Below, in pieces: positions 47,701 through 56,002 of a DNA stretch of 64,000 nucleotides (position 1 is the first letter of the stretch; each line of letters begins with the position of its first letter). The position numbers were made by a program, and so were the translations under genes. Source of the stretch: Thereva unica (taxonomy: Eukaryota > Arthropoda > Insecta > Diptera > Therevidae); contig OX465285.1 of the NCBI GenBank assembly GCA_949987705.1, positions 2,232,001-2,296,000 on the forward strand, read 5' to 3'. The notes below the pieces were generated by a model. The model did no database searches. It was not told where the DNA came from and saw only the letters and a program-made list of their open reading frames with translations.

Positions 47701-50700
47701 ACAAGCTGTAAAAGAGTCCCCCTTTTTGTGTACAGTATTTTGTTTTGGTTTTTTTTTTGGTAAACATATAATATTATTCATTTAAGTATATCTAGATGTT
47801 TTTGACTAGTGCCAATTTTATAGAATATACAAAACAATACTTAGGTACATTTTTTTCAGCACGTTTTTAGTCCAACGCCGAGAGCAATAACAAAATTTTA
47901 TATCAGTTGAAACACTTTTGTTTTTCTCAAAAAAATAAATAATTAAATAAGTATAGCACAACTTTAATTCACTTTACAAACTTAAAATTAATAAAAAATA
48001 GAAAACAAACAGAAATATTGTTGAAAATTATTTTGCGCATAATGTTTGTGTTCCACAAAATGTATTTTTCTCATAAATAATTATTTTTTAATTGACATAA
48101 GACGAATTTATTTAATTCTCATATTTATAAATAATTTCTTTTTTGTTTTTTTATAAAAAAAACCTCTTAAAAAGAAAATTATTTTGTTATAATCTTAATT
48201 AATTATCGTGTTTATGTGTGGAACTTCCACAACGTATAGGTACAACCGTTGTTGTTGAATCGAATAAGTTAGCATCAACACAATGGCCATCACCTGGAGA
48301 GGCCACATCAACAACGATTTCGACGAGGGTAAGAGTATACTGTTTAAGCAAAACACAAAATATTAAAAAAAAAAAAAAGGTGTCTTATCGGACGCAGAGT
48401 CGACAAGAGTTGACGAGAGTCGACGACAGAGTTGACGAGAGTCGACCGAGTTGACGACCGAGTTGACGACAGAGAGAGAGTTGGCTCGTCAACTCGGACG
48501 ACTTTCGTCAACTCTGTCGTCGACTCTGCGTCCGATAATACACTTCAAAAAAAAAACAATAATAATAATAAAAAGAGTATTGTTCTATTCTCTTTTAATA
48601 AATAATAATCCTCTGTTTTATACATATTTATTTTTGTTCAATACTTTCTTCGCACATGTTTCGTATAATTCGTATTTTGGATAATCAAAACAAAAAAACC
48701 GAATTCTACTACCCCCTCCACTATTTTTCTACTTAGTTTTTTTGATTGCTTAATTTTTTTATAAATATATTATATAAAAATGGGAAACAATTTTTTATCT
48801 GGTTCACGGTTTGTTTTACAAAATTTTTTCGCAAAATATTAATTCTCAAAATCATTTTTTTATCAATCTTGAAAGAAATTAATAAAAAGAAATATTTAAT
48901 ATTTTCCTTTTTATTTAGTTTACATAAACCTCATGAAATGCACTTGTTTCTTTAGAAATCTTATCATTTTTTTTTCTTCAAATAAACAATATTAATTTAA
49001 AACTTAAAATTTCCCTTTTTTTTCCTGTAAGGACTTTATTTGTTTATTCGTTGCTGAAAGTATTGATACTAGGTTAGGCTCGTTTGCAATTTTTCAAAGT
49101 TAATTGCTTCGCTTTTGATATTTTAATATTCTATTTTAGTAATATTTGATATCTCTTGAAATTTGTTTAGTTTATTTTATGGAATTGGTTGTGGCTATAT
49201 CTATTTTCTTTTGGGCTAATTTCAATATCCAGTATTATGCAACTTATCCAAGGCTTCCTTCGCACTTGGTTACATCCTATCTGTCTGGAGGAACGTCAAC
49301 ATAAAATTTATACCTAAGCCAGGGCGTTCGGATTACACCTCGTTAAATCTTTCAGGCTGATAAGTCTCTCGTCTTTTTGTTAGATTTGGTCTCCAGCTGG
49401 TGCGAAAGCGTAGGTCTAAAAGTCAATCCCGACAAAACGATTCTAGTTCCTTTCACCAGGTTACGATCATTACCGGGAATTTGGGAACCTATATTCGCAG
49501 GCAGAACTGACTCCACCCGGGGTTTGCAACCAAAAACCATGTATTGGATATACACCACCATCATTAGGCCCATGGTTACTTATGGAGCTTTAGTTTGGTG
49601 GCACAGAACGAAGCTTAAGGGTTCCATAACCAATTTAAGCAAAATTCAAAGAATGGCCTGCCTCTCCGTCACTTGGGTCATCCGCACTTCCCCGACGGCA
49701 ACGCTGGAGACTGTCCTCAATTTAGTACCCCTTCACCTTGAGGTAGAGAAGTCCGCCATAAACGCGGCGCTGCGGCTGGTCACTTGGGCGCTGGTCTTGA
49801 GCGAGGACATTCTATAATAATCAACACCATAGAAAAGATTCCGGAAGCGGAGATGCTATCGGACAGCATGCCCTTTAAAATTTCAAAATTTGAGCAACCT
49901 TCTGTGCACATACAGGATAGGCTAACCTGGACTTTTCCTAAGTATTGCCGGGCGGACTAGTATGGTACACAGGATGGCTCTACAACGGAGACAGATGTAG
50001 GCGCCGGAATCTGGAGTGAAAGCCCCAGATTTAGCCGGGCAATAAGCATAGGCACTCTAGCAACTGTCTTTCAAGCAGAGGTGTAGGCTATTCTGGCATG
50101 CACTCATAAGAACTTAAGAAGGGCCTACCAAAATAAACGGATTTTTATCTTCTCTGATAGCCAAGCGGCAATTAGAGCGATAAGGTCCCTTAGGACCAAG
50201 TCGAAATTAGTTTGGGACTGCCAAAGTGCTCTTCATGAGTTGGGGGCTCTCAATCAAATTACCCATGTCTGGGTCCTGGGTCACCGGGGCTTCAAAGACA
50301 ACGAAAGTGCGGATGCCCTGGCTAAACAGGTCTCTGATGTTGCATTCATTGGGCCAGAGCCGGCTATTGGGGCACCTTTCAGTTTGCTGCAAAGGGCCCT
50401 GGCCGATCGGACTTTGATGAGACATACAGAACGCTGGAGATCCGCATGTAGGCTTTGCCTGGAAGAGGATAAGTCTGCCCTCCACATTCTCTTTGAGTGA
50501 TCCGCAATAGCGAAGAGCAGGGTCTCTGTGTACGACCCAAGTCTAAGCGACAAATCACTAGGCAGACTGCTAAACTTGTTCAAGCGGTCTGGCCTACAAG
50601 TATGAGGTGCGGGGGCTGTAGAACAATAGGCCAAATTAATGGCCGCAGTACCTTTTGACCTAATACCTCCCGCAAGAAAAAAAATAAAAAATTATGCAAC

Positions 50701-53700
50701 TTCTGTCTCAAAAATAACAAGAATGGTCCCGCCTCGAAATCTTTATTACAGTAGTGAAATTTCGGTACAGGTAGGAACGAGGATACAACATTGTTAAGGC
50801 CTATTGAAGCCTATTAGAGAGAAGAGTAGCGAGAAGTCGAATCACAGAAGAAGAAAAGTGATAGAGCTGGCTATGTTTGGATAGCAGGAGCGAGTGAACC
50901 ACAGAATTAAATGCCTTAGAGAACTCTAAAAGAACCACAAAAGAGGGCATAACTCCCGAACCCGTTGGAATTTTTTGACAAACTCAAGTGCTCTGAACTC
51001 GGGGGAGCGAGCCCTTTCCAACGATGCCCCATTCATCCACATCGGAGCACTTTCGAAAAATTAGCCAAAATTATCCCAAGGGGTTACCCCTTTGCAGAAT
51101 TTCCAGTTTTGGGCAATTTCTGGAGCGGCCCTTTTTTGAATGGGAAATTGTTAGGGACCTCCCAGGGAGTCTGTGAATTAAATCCCACCCCGGGCTGACC
51201 AGTATTTTCCGAGATATTGGGTATTTTGCCGCCCCTCCTTGGGGAATTCACAAAAGAGAGAAATTACTTAAAGGAAATCGAAAAGTCGTTCTTGTGTATT
51301 TTCCTTAACATCTTAACCATTAAGTACATATTATATTTAGTAAAACATATTTTTCAAGATTATTTGCTAATAAAAAAAACCCTCAAAATTATCTAAACAA
51401 ATTATTGTGATATCTAAACTTAAATAAATCTTTCTAATAAATTTATAATAATCTTTATTATATATAAACAAAAGATTAAATCAATATTTAAATATTTTTT
51501 AAGGATCTATCTTTACATTACAAAAAATATAACTCTTTCACATTATACAATTGCTTTACAAAATTCAGCTGCATGTGTTTAGTTGTTGTATGTATGTAGT
51601 TTGAAACTAGTATTCATTTATTTATTTTTGTATAATAATCTCTAATTAGAATAGAATAAATTATTTATTTATTTAGTTTTATACTACACTGTTAATTGCA
51701 AATTACATGTGCAATTTTACAAAATTGCTCCCACTAGAAATTTAAAGTTGGGAAGTTGTGTAATGTTGGTACATTTGTTCTACATTATTTAGTATATAGG
51801 CCAGACTACTTGGAAAGGCTCGTCTGCCTAGTAGCTCTTCAAGTTTAGAGGTGGGACAGGCAGGAACTGTTTAGATCTGGTCAATACAGATTTAGATCTC
51901 TACCTTTTGATGTGTTTCAACAAAATTTGATCGGAAGGGACCCTCTTATTTGAACTAGTGGATGCCCCAATAGCCAGTTCCGGACCGATGAATCTATCTA
52001 GCTAAGTATCCGTCTTTTAATTGGCGCATAATAGTCCCACAAGCATGGTATGAAAGGAGAGGCCCTGCCGCCATATCAAGAGAAGACATTATACAATTGG
52101 AGGCGCCGGTGCTCAAAAGAGATCGCTATAGCGATAGTGTAAAAAATACCCACTACCATACAGCCCTTGACATGATGGTATTTTACATATTGGGTTGGTA
52201 GGTTTTAAAGGGTGCGCTACCTCTTACCTAATGCATTGGTTCTCGTCCTTTCTGCTGGGGGTAGCGTTGCATCGCTTCGGAGTTAACGGCGTCATCACGT
52301 GAACGTCGTAATAAGAGATTGGTAGTGTGAGGTGACAAGCAATTAAATCTGACTTGAGTGATGACCAGAGGAGCAAGTCTTTGGTCAGAATCGGAGACTG
52401 CCCAATTTAATTTCCATCCCTTCTGATAAAAACTCCATCGAGAATTTGTCACTCGCTTTCGCTCGCGTATTCAGAACTTAAAAGCAACGCATCCTCGACA
52501 ACCCAGTCAGAAGAATGTTTATGCGTGCGAACCTTAAAGGACTCGGACTATGTTTTCGTGCGCATCGTCCGTGTACGAAAGCCGTTTGAGCCCCTGTATG
52601 GAGGCCCGTACAAATGAATCAACCCATTGGACAAACACCGCACAAACAAATCAACTTCGAGCCTTTGGTTGTGACCGCGACGTCGACGAAGCCATCGAAG
52701 AGTAACTTTCCGTTGGGGGCGGAGATGTAGTGGCCGTGTAGAACAGAACCACATAAGTTAACACAAGCCACTGCAATCGAAACATATAGGATAGATCGAT
52801 CGACGGTAAAAACCCCAAGATCACCGATTGTTGATCTATCCTTATAAGAATTCCGACTTCTCTTGTTGATAGCCAGGCGAATTCTGTCGTTACAACATCC
52901 ACGTCGGTTCTGAACTGCCCCAGGTCTCTGTATGAGGCTGCCACTCAGTTTGATATAACTCTGTGTTGGGTTCCTGTACACAGGGGAATTAGGGGAAACT
53001 ACAGGGCAGATGAGCGTGCTAGACAGGGAACCGAATTGGAAAGGACCCCCCACTTAACCCACATGAAAATGCCTTTAGCCATCTATAAACTGGCTGTAAG
53101 AAAAATCAGCTTAGTTAGAGCCGGGCTGGGACGGACCACAGCAACAATGTGTCGCACTATGGCCGACTTTGAAAGCAAAGCTTAGGTCGCTGTTCCTGTG
53201 GCCCCACGCTGAAAGATTGGGACTTCCCACAACCAGGGGTGGCGCTTTCATAGGTGCGAAAGGTGCACTTGAACCGGGCGCAAATTCAAAAGATCTTTTA
53301 AAAAACATATAAAAGTGTTTCCGTGACTTCACTTTCATCTATTAAAGGCATCGTGTCTTTTTCCATTGTCCTTCACTGCGATCAAAAAATGAGGAGCTGA
53401 CGGGGCGCAATATAGCATACTGCACTGAGCGGAAAATATCCAAGTGCCGGCCCTGCCCACAACATCTTATGCAGAAGTTGTGATAATGAAGATGAGGAAG
53501 AAACTGTCTCCCATCTTCTCTGTACATGTCCGGCCGCCCTCGCGTGGAAAAGAGGAACCATCCTTGGCTCAACTTTCCTTGACGGATTGAGTTAGCTGCA
53601 AATTCTGACTTCTGTGGCTTTATTGAAAGCTCCAAACGGCTTGAAATGGCCTGAATTTTGTCCCAACACTAGAATGGCATCACAATGGGCCCAATGGTGT

Positions 53701-54508
53701 GTCTAGGTGGGGGAGCAGCCATTTCAACCCAACCGAATCTATGTTGTCTACTTACTATACATAATATTAGTAAGATTAGTACAGGGGATGAAATAGGTTT
53801 AGGGGTATGAGAGATTAGGAGGATGTTGTAGGAAGTAGCGATGAACCGTACATATGAACTCTTGAATGTTGTAGGAGTTCCGAGAAACTGACTGCGAGAG
53901 ATTGTTTCACAGTGGTGTTCTCTTTAGAAACGAATTCTTGGTTTGTAGAGTGTGAGAAAATGGGGACTTCAGGTGGAGTGAAGGAGAAGAACGAGGTAAT
54001 CTGACGTTGCGAAAGGGTGTTTATTTAGTCTGAACATCGCTATGAGAGATTAAGTGGGATTAATATTTATTCTCATCCAGAACTAAACTGGTTGAACTAC
54101 CAAAAGGGGTCACCAGTTCAGATCATAAAGAACAATGTACCAACATTACAAAATATAAAATACAACTATTTTCTAGATGAGCAGTTTTAACCTAAAGTGT
54201 TGCACCAATATTTTTAGTAATAACACATTTTTATATAAAATTAAAACTATAGTTAAAATATAATTTTAAAACCAAAAAATGCATGATAACTTTACAACTT
54301 TGTTTCATTATTATTCTAAAAGTAAAAACGAAAAATAAAATTAATATAAATAAATTTTAATGGCAAATAAATAAACTAATTAGTAAACAAAATTAATGTT
54401 TTTAAAAACATTTATTTTTTCCAGCCGATTTCTTTGGAGGAAATACAACCCGGTGACCCTAATAAGAGTAATTCATCCCTACTCCTGCAAAAGCTACTGT
54501 CCGACTAG
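29165..54508 (+). CDS. tai: taiman, p160/SRC nuclear-receptor coactivator (3' 12 exons, partial)
   Basis: Twelve exons join in one frame: 29165-29723, 29814-31042, 31099-31230, 31292-32416, 35324-35525, 35913-36095, 36528-36823, 36896-37130, 40025-40144, 46961-47359, 48240-48328 and 54425-54508, about 1550 residues in the window. Seen: a PAS-A-like region opening with VQQGEVSS (residue 34), a PAS-B-like region in exon B (KLDTNGKILQIDTSALRNSF), LXXLL boxes LRNLL, LKGLL, LLQLL and LKNLL, then Gln-, Asn- and Ser-rich low complexity. Known of the family: p160 coactivators bind ligand-activated nuclear receptors through LXXLL helices and recruit acetyltransferases; Taiman partners EcR/USP and, through its bHLH-PAS part, the juvenile-hormone receptor Met. 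It acts in the nucleus. The N-terminal bHLH was not found, so the model is 5'-partial. Every junction has AG/GT and matching phase. The assignment is firm; exact isoforms are inferred. Confidence 0.93.
29814..31042 (+). CDS. tai: tai exon B: PAS-B region and first LXXLL box
   Basis: It joins exon A over a 90-nt intron; the split codon g|at gives Asp and the read is DDGDDSSSVLCLITRP. A PAS-B-like stretch follows (KLDTNGKILQIDTSALRNSF to about PGENDYIMSVHTLL). Then come Ser/Pro-rich sequence, two Asn-rich runs (30730-30910) encoded mainly by aat/aac, and the first NR box LRNLL at 30944-30958. The exon ends HRILK with donor aag|gtagtt in phase 0. The open frame would stop 9 nt into the intron, which supports the donor. 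Confidence 0.93.
31099..31230 (+). CDS. tai: tai exon C: 132-nt symmetric exon between two LXXLL boxes
   Basis: The acceptor is catttcag|gga and the donor ttacag|gtaatt. It is 44 codons long and phase 0 at both ends. Its first residues GLL complete box LKGLL begun in exon B, and its last residues LLQ begin box LLQLL completed in exon D. Between them is a charged, Ser/Arg-rich spacer. Both flanking introns are tiny (56 and 61 nt). Confidence 0.92.
31292..32416 (+). CDS. tai: tai exon D: third and fourth LXXLL boxes, Gln/Ser-rich region
   Basis: It opens LLNEKSDDDDPR, completing the third box, then has LLRQLQKED (not a true box) and LKNLL at 31442-31456. A basic KRSLNEP segment follows, then long Ser/Gln/Thr-rich sequence and a final run of eleven Gln (32367-32399, caa/cag). 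An acidic patch, VDPELSKILNDVIDFVPD near 32145, resembles the helical CBP-binding activation segment of p160 proteins; that match is inference. The donor is aatcag|gtatag, phase 0. Confidence 0.93.
32655..32740 (+). repeat. possible tRNA-derived SINE head
   Basis: ctctacccggcaatctagtg, caaagcattcgactgccatc and then catgggttcgatt resemble pol III A and B boxes (B box GGTTCGATT at about 32708). There is no cloverleaf, so this is not a tRNA gene. Confidence 0.4.
33330..33424. mobile_element. hAT-like terminal relic
   Basis: Inverted, it starts tagggatgttcgatatac, followed by repeated CATCGAT and GATTCGATGT motifs, the usual look of a hAT subterminal region. The partner end was not found. Confidence 0.35.
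33440..34150 (-). mobile_element. Jockey-like LINE relic, RT core deleted
   Basis: On the - strand, from about 34140 down: ISRLFETSSCSAHSEKR and ITSILSKIMEAINQLKA (the same block as at 26950 +), then a SKAFDRV-like stretch near 33700, then WNDHIFQIPKQ and LDFLRD near 33520 (thumb). The catalytic core between is missing. Confidence 0.7.
34201..34679. mobile_element. Harbinger-like non-autonomous element, TSD TAA
   Basis: aggtcgatccactcatatcc and its near-inverse at 34646-34679 form TIRs of about 30 bp. TAA flanks both sides (34198-34200 and 34680-34682). A 3-bp TWA TSD fits PIF/Harbinger. The interior (34430-34500) is unusually G-rich. 479 bp, no ORF. Confidence 0.7.
34705..34800. mobile_element. 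hAT relic related to the 23771 element
   Basis: ttagtgatgacaaaa, then cttgctcatgca, cttagtcttg and gcgcaagacc recall the 23.8-kb MITE ends. Boundaries cannot be fixed. Confidence 0.35.
35026..35170 (+). repeat. dispersed repeat B, copy 1 (tai intron D)
   Basis: ctttgattgcgttcatacgt, gttcgtcctaggctttat and gcactacgtaaacacaaatc are shared with 42405-42545 in the same orientation. Confidence 0.8.
35324..35525 (+). CDS. tai: tai exon E
   Basis: The acceptor is ttttttag|gga after a 2907-nt intron and the donor is ttat|gtaagt, ending phase 1. It encodes GFHHPPPVYPTRSVRLP and then two Gln-rich LLQQQQK repeats. It reads in frame from exon D and into exon F with no stop. Confidence 0.9.
35913..36095 (+). 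CDS. tai: tai exon F
   Basis: The acceptor is atttacatatag|gc; with the t of exon E the split codon is Cys. It encodes NPGMSNIGSLLNNTVAPN, then Ser/Pro/Gln-rich sequence. The donor is tcaag|gtttgt, phase 1. The donor is weak at +3, and a MITE starts 33 nt further on (36128). Confidence 0.88.
36128..36450. mobile_element. MITE filling most of tai intron F
   Basis: The ends ggcccctgtactgaaagtcg and, inverted, ggcccctgtgccggaagtcg; TTT flanks both (36125-36127 and 36451-36453). Internal aaacgccgcttttttcaact and caaacgacttgtca blocks recur in the 92-bp relative at 63102. The GGC-starting TIR and 3-bp TSD hint at Harbinger. It occupies 323 of 432 intron bases. Confidence 0.7.
36528..36823 (+). 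CDS. tai: tai exon G
   Basis: The acceptor is taaattgtag|gt. It encodes GYQPQFPNNTQRLSPQQQQL and a Gln run, then a Pro/Gln/Asn-rich region ending SLQQHNPMLSAQLQ. The donor is ttgcag|gtatta, phase 0. It is separated from exon H by only 72 nt. Confidence 0.9.
36896..37130 (+). CDS. tai: tai exon H
   Basis: The acceptor is atttttag|ggt and the donor taccag|gtaaga, ending phase 1. It encodes GVSPYSAARQFQAQRRSLNS and a Ser/Pro/Gln-rich tail (PGPPSPSTQQPYG). A basic, p160-like QAQRRSLNSPGATVTRQNS segment lies in the first third. Confidence 0.9.
37572..39698. mobile_element. TTAA-flanked composite element with captured LINE
   Basis: Terminal blocks gcactatacggaacgtcaac (left) and the same inverted (right) lie just inside TTAA at 37568-37571 and 39699-39702. 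Subterminal ACGTCA/TGACGT motifs repeat at 37600-37680 and 39520-39680. TTAA is the piggyBac target, but the outermost bases do not start CCC, so the superfamily is open. The interior is mostly a LINE-X fragment; no transposase frame seen. Confidence 0.6.
37730..38668 (+). mobile_element. LINE-X (RTE-like) 3' part inside the composite
   Basis: LEPIAEGLIGEYQAGFRQTG (RT) at about 37745; an unassigned stretch follows, then LCYGSETWTM at 38225 and MYEIFDGPQLSTLIKITRLR, LAGHIIWMEDNRVPKRLMGS, GRPRRRWIDSVTADAEAM. The 3' end gctcgatttgggctgtagcg with tail tggatggatgg matches 13430-13500 (opposite strand). RT core deleted. Confidence 0.85.
40025..40144 (+). CDS. tai: tai exon I
   Basis: The acceptor is aataaaacag|gc after a 2894-nt intron that holds a TTAA-flanked composite element. 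It encodes SPRSFGGSDGTGGYGMMYNS and then MQHAAQGPPPNDFYGRTQT. The donor is accg|gtaagg, phase 1. Exonic base composition contrasts sharply with the nearly pure A/T intron on both sides. Confidence 0.9.
40530..41199. mobile_element. foldback MITE with ~125-bp TIRs, TA-flanked
   Basis: The left arm gtctaagctcccatgacaaa and on to about 40655 is over 90 percent identical by eye to the inverse of 41075-41199. TA flanks at 40528-40529 and 41200-41201. Inside are two direct copies of a ctgacaatttttgtt...ctgacagacc block (about 40772 and 40915). Confidence 0.82.
42405..42545 (+). repeat. dispersed repeat B, copy 2 (tai intron I)
   Basis: Same as 35026-35170, with a 12-bp deletion after ggttg. Neither TIRs nor a poly-A tail is evident. 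Confidence 0.8.
43285..43345 (-). mobile_element. LINE 3' terminus with (GAT)n tail
   Basis: On the - strand it reads gtcccatgagggattaaag, then agcgcaatgatgatgatgat. The first block matches the LINE 3' end at 60995-61015. Inserted in the CR1/Jockey-like relic. Confidence 0.65.
43474..45014. mobile_element. 1.54-kb foldback element, ~680-bp inverted arms
   Basis: gtccagtcaaaatagac at the left and its inverse gtttgactggac-type end at the right are flanked by TA (43472-43473 and 45015-45016). The arms stay complementary through caaggtcaaagggtcaaaat, tagcctaattaggctcatct and cctgagtgactccgttcaaa to about 44140/44360. The centre (44160-44340) is unpaired and has (gta)n. No transposase frame. Class: TA-target, Tc1/mariner-like or unclassified foldback. 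Confidence 0.88.
45560..46430 (-). mobile_element. LINE-X (RTE-like) endonuclease and linker relic
   Basis: On the - strand: DIKMALGDMNVIPILA (endonuclease GDFN motif) at 46240, then TCKFNNVPTHQKNQ, then a decayed QIDHxLI region. The linker (45800-45890) is nucleotide-similar to 14640-14730 of the other LINE-X copy (gattgatgttgggctgt, ctcaagttttNtacgacaNca). Confidence 0.75.
46961..47359 (+). CDS. tai: tai exon J: conserved EYVRQELR motif and poly-Gln tract
   Basis: The acceptor is aatattccag|ct after a 6816-nt intron. It opens AGNGMNSSEYVRQELRAVVS, a motif I associate with the C-terminal part of Taiman, then a Gly-rich segment. Next is a run of more than 20 Gln (mixed caa and cag, about 47179-47250), then IPGTPLLNTPPDPTMNFSFD. 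The donor is acgg|gtaaat, phase 1. Intron retention would add only GKY before a stop. Confidence 0.92.
47360..48239 (+). other. tai intron J (880 nt)
   Basis: A/T-rich throughout; no repeat or coding content seen. The 3' end lacks a good pyrimidine tract. Confidence 0.7.
48240..48328 (+). CDS. tai: tai exon K: 89-nt frame-switching cassette exon (inferred)
   Basis: The acceptor aacgtatag|gt has almost no pyrimidine tract, a weak site typical of alternative exons; the donor cgagg|gtaaga is good. Included, it encodes GTTVVVESNKLASTQWPSPG and then EATSTTISTR. At 89 nt it is not a multiple of three, so skipping it changes the frame of the last exon. A palindromic MITE begins 51 nt after the donor (48380). 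That it is a coding exon is supported by phase and codon choice; alternative use is inference. Confidence 0.75.
48380..48543. mobile_element. 164-bp palindromic MITE next to exon K
   Basis: gtgtcttatcggacgcagag at the left and its near-inverse at the right give arms of about 65 nt, rich in GTCGAC and GTTGACGA repeats. No clear TSD. It starts 51 nt after the exon K donor. Confidence 0.75.
49250..50680 (+). mobile_element. R1-like LINE: RT thumb, RNase H and knuckle
   Basis: VNIKFIPKPGRSDYTSLNLS (RT entry, 49290) is joined by deletion to LVSSWCESVGLKVNPDKT (49385). Then come YTTIIRPMVTYGALVWWHRT and IQRMACLSVTWVIRTSPTAT, RNase H (VGAGIWSESPRFS, TVFQAEV, IFSDSQAAIRAI, THVWVLGHRGFKDNESADAL) and CRLCLEEDKSALHILFE. 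Few stops, so this copy is among the younger ones, but the RT core is gone. Confidence 0.88.
50770..50935 (-). mobile_element. CR1/Jockey-like RT motif A fragment
   Basis: The - strand reads VVLLEFSKAFNSVVHSLLLS, then QLYHFSSSVIRLLATLLSNR, the RT motif A region of CR1/Jockey LINEs. Confidence 0.65.
50946..51248. mobile_element. 303-bp insertion flanked by 10-bp direct repeats, unclassified
   Basis: CACAAAAGAG occurs at 50936-50945 and 51249-51258. Between them is a sequence visibly richer in G/C than its surroundings, with no TIRs, no ORF of note and no poly-A tail. A retroposed sequence or SINE is possible; inverted, it contains gggttcgggagttatgcc near one end, a weak B-box-like element. 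Confidence 0.5.
52190..52260 (+). repeat. repeat shared with 10922-10965
   Basis: ttggtaggttttaaagggtg followed by cgctacctcttac matches ttggtagattttgaagggtg at 10925 and its continuation. Both are + strand. No coding content. Confidence 0.45.
52800..53725 (+). mobile_element. R1-like LINE RNase H and knuckle, split by a hAT MITE
   Basis: The + strand reads QFDITLCWVPVHRGIRGNYR, ADERARQGTE, then HAERLGLPTT, the hAT MITE, then NILCRSCDNEDEEETVSHLL and CTCPAALAWKRGT. The 3' flank aatggcatcacaatgggccc matches the copy ending at 23220. The 144-residue - frame here is antisense shadow. Confidence 0.82.
53234..53455. mobile_element. 222-bp hAT MITE with TSD CCCACAAC
   Basis: Left end caggggtggcgc, right end (inverted) cagggccggcact; CCCACAAC at 53226-53233 and 53456-53463. 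Precisely interrupts the LINE knuckle region. Confidence 0.9.
54425..54508 (+). CDS. tai: tai exon L: last coding exon, readable in two frames
   Basis: The acceptor is ttttttccag|cc. After exon K it reads PISLEEIQPGDPNKSNSSLL and then LQKLLSD, stopping at 54506-54508; the end contains an LXXLL motif (LQKLL). If exon J is spliced directly here, the phase-1 g makes the read ADFFGGNTTR with a stop at 54454-54456. Both reads look protein-like and Taiman-like, so both isoforms are plausible. Confidence 0.87.
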   Translation, partial: PISLEEIQPGDPNKSNSSLLLQKLLSD

Positions 54509-56002
54509 GATTCAACGATAATTAAACCAGCAGCAGCGACAGTGAAAACTTCTTTGTACTAAAATACAAAAAAAAAACAATAATAAATTCACACATACAT
54601 ACATATAAATATATTTTTTGCGGTACAATATTTATTACATATAGAAACAGAATTCGTGGTGAACTTTATGAAACAAGAAAAACAATTAGTAAATAAAAAA
54701 TAAATAAAGTAAAATTTTAATAAGAAATATGAGAATCAAAGACAAAGAAAACAAAAAAAAACGCAACCAATCAACGAAAAATAGTCGAGAAACAGTAGAA
54801 TTTTTGATGAAATAAAACTAAATTTGATAATAACAAACTTTAAGGACATTTCAAAGGAGCAAAAATTATAAACAACAAATTTTGGATGGCTAAACACTCT
54901 GGGATATGGAAGAAAAATCAATGAAACAAACAAACCTGCACCTGGGATAACACTATTATTGGTAATGAGAAATAAAACGGTGGAACCGATTGCTATAAAA
55001 TTTTATATAATATACGAAGGACGAAATACATATATTGCGGCAAACAGGCGGCGTGAAATCTTAGCTCTACACAACGTATACCAAGAAATGAAATATATAT
55101 AAACAAAAAAAATGGTTTACCCATGTAGAAATCTAAATATAATTATATAAACAAAAAAAAATGATGATTTAATTAATAAGTTATAAGGAAAAAAATATTT
55201 TCAGTGTGATAAACTTGTAAAATTATATAAATGAAAAAAAAAATATTACAAAAAAAATAAATATTATATTATGAAAATATAGTAAATGAGAGAAAAATAA
55301 TTCAAAGTTTGATATTTTTTTAAATATTAAATTTTTAAAATATTAAGAAGAAAATAACAAAAAAAAACACAAGAGTAAGAAAAAAATACAAAAAGTGAAA
55401 CGCGAGAGTGTTGTAGAGGATATTTTATAGATTATAAATAAATAAATAAAAGAAAAGAAAAAAAAAACAACCCTAGAAAATAACACAAAAAAAGTAAAAA
55501 TTATTATTATTAATAAACAAACAACAAAAATTGTATAAAAATAAAAAATTAATAAGAAAAGTAAAGTTAAATAAATAAAAAGAGAAAACAAACGGGAGAA
55601 GAACATAATATATATAAATTCTAGGAGAAAACAGTTTATTATATAAAATATAACATTTAAAAAAGAAAAACGATTTATTATTCTTATAATATAAATTCAT
55701 CTTTGTTTTTTTTTGTATAAGTCAAAAGTAGTATAATCCGATTGAGAGATGATATAAAAAACAATTTTTTTTGTAAGTAAAATTAAAAAGGATTAACAAA
55801 AATAAACTGATAATTACTTGATGAAAGAAAGAAGGAAATATAAATATATATATAAAAACAAAAACAAAAATTATTAAAGAAAATTTATTAATTAGATTTA
55901 TTACTATTATAATTAAAAAATAACTAAAAAAGCACGTAAAAAAACTAAGTAATTCAAGAATAATGTTTCTTTTTTTTTCTTAAAAAAAAGCGCATTAATA
56001 AT
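54509..56002 (+). other. tai 3' UTR / 3' flank, extreme A/T
   Basis: No coding signal. AATAAA hexamers occur at about 54582 and near 54695-54705, so a cleavage site could lie soon after the stop or much later. From 54540 the sequence is A-rich on the + strand, with long A and T homopolymers. Open frames here are low-complexity. The same composition resumes after the nested insertion, at 59486. Confidence 0.5.

Larger units (their letters stand above)
48329..54424 (+). other. tai intron K (6.1 kb)
   Basis: It contains the palindromic MITE at 48380, R1-like LINE relics (49250-50680 and 52800-53720), a - strand CR1-like RT piece (50770-50935), a 303-bp insertion with 10-bp direct repeats (50946-51248), and A/T-rich DNA (48545-49240, 51260-51740 and 54140-54420). 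51740-52800 and 53725-54140 show nothing recognisable apart from the repeat at 52190. Confidence 0.7.

Noticed and set aside
52619..53053. 144-residue - frame
   Set aside because: Antisense shadow of the R1-like LINE RNase H on the + strand.
55343..55700. Phe/Tyr/Leu-rich - strand frames
   Set aside because: Low-complexity translations of A-rich 3' flank DNA.
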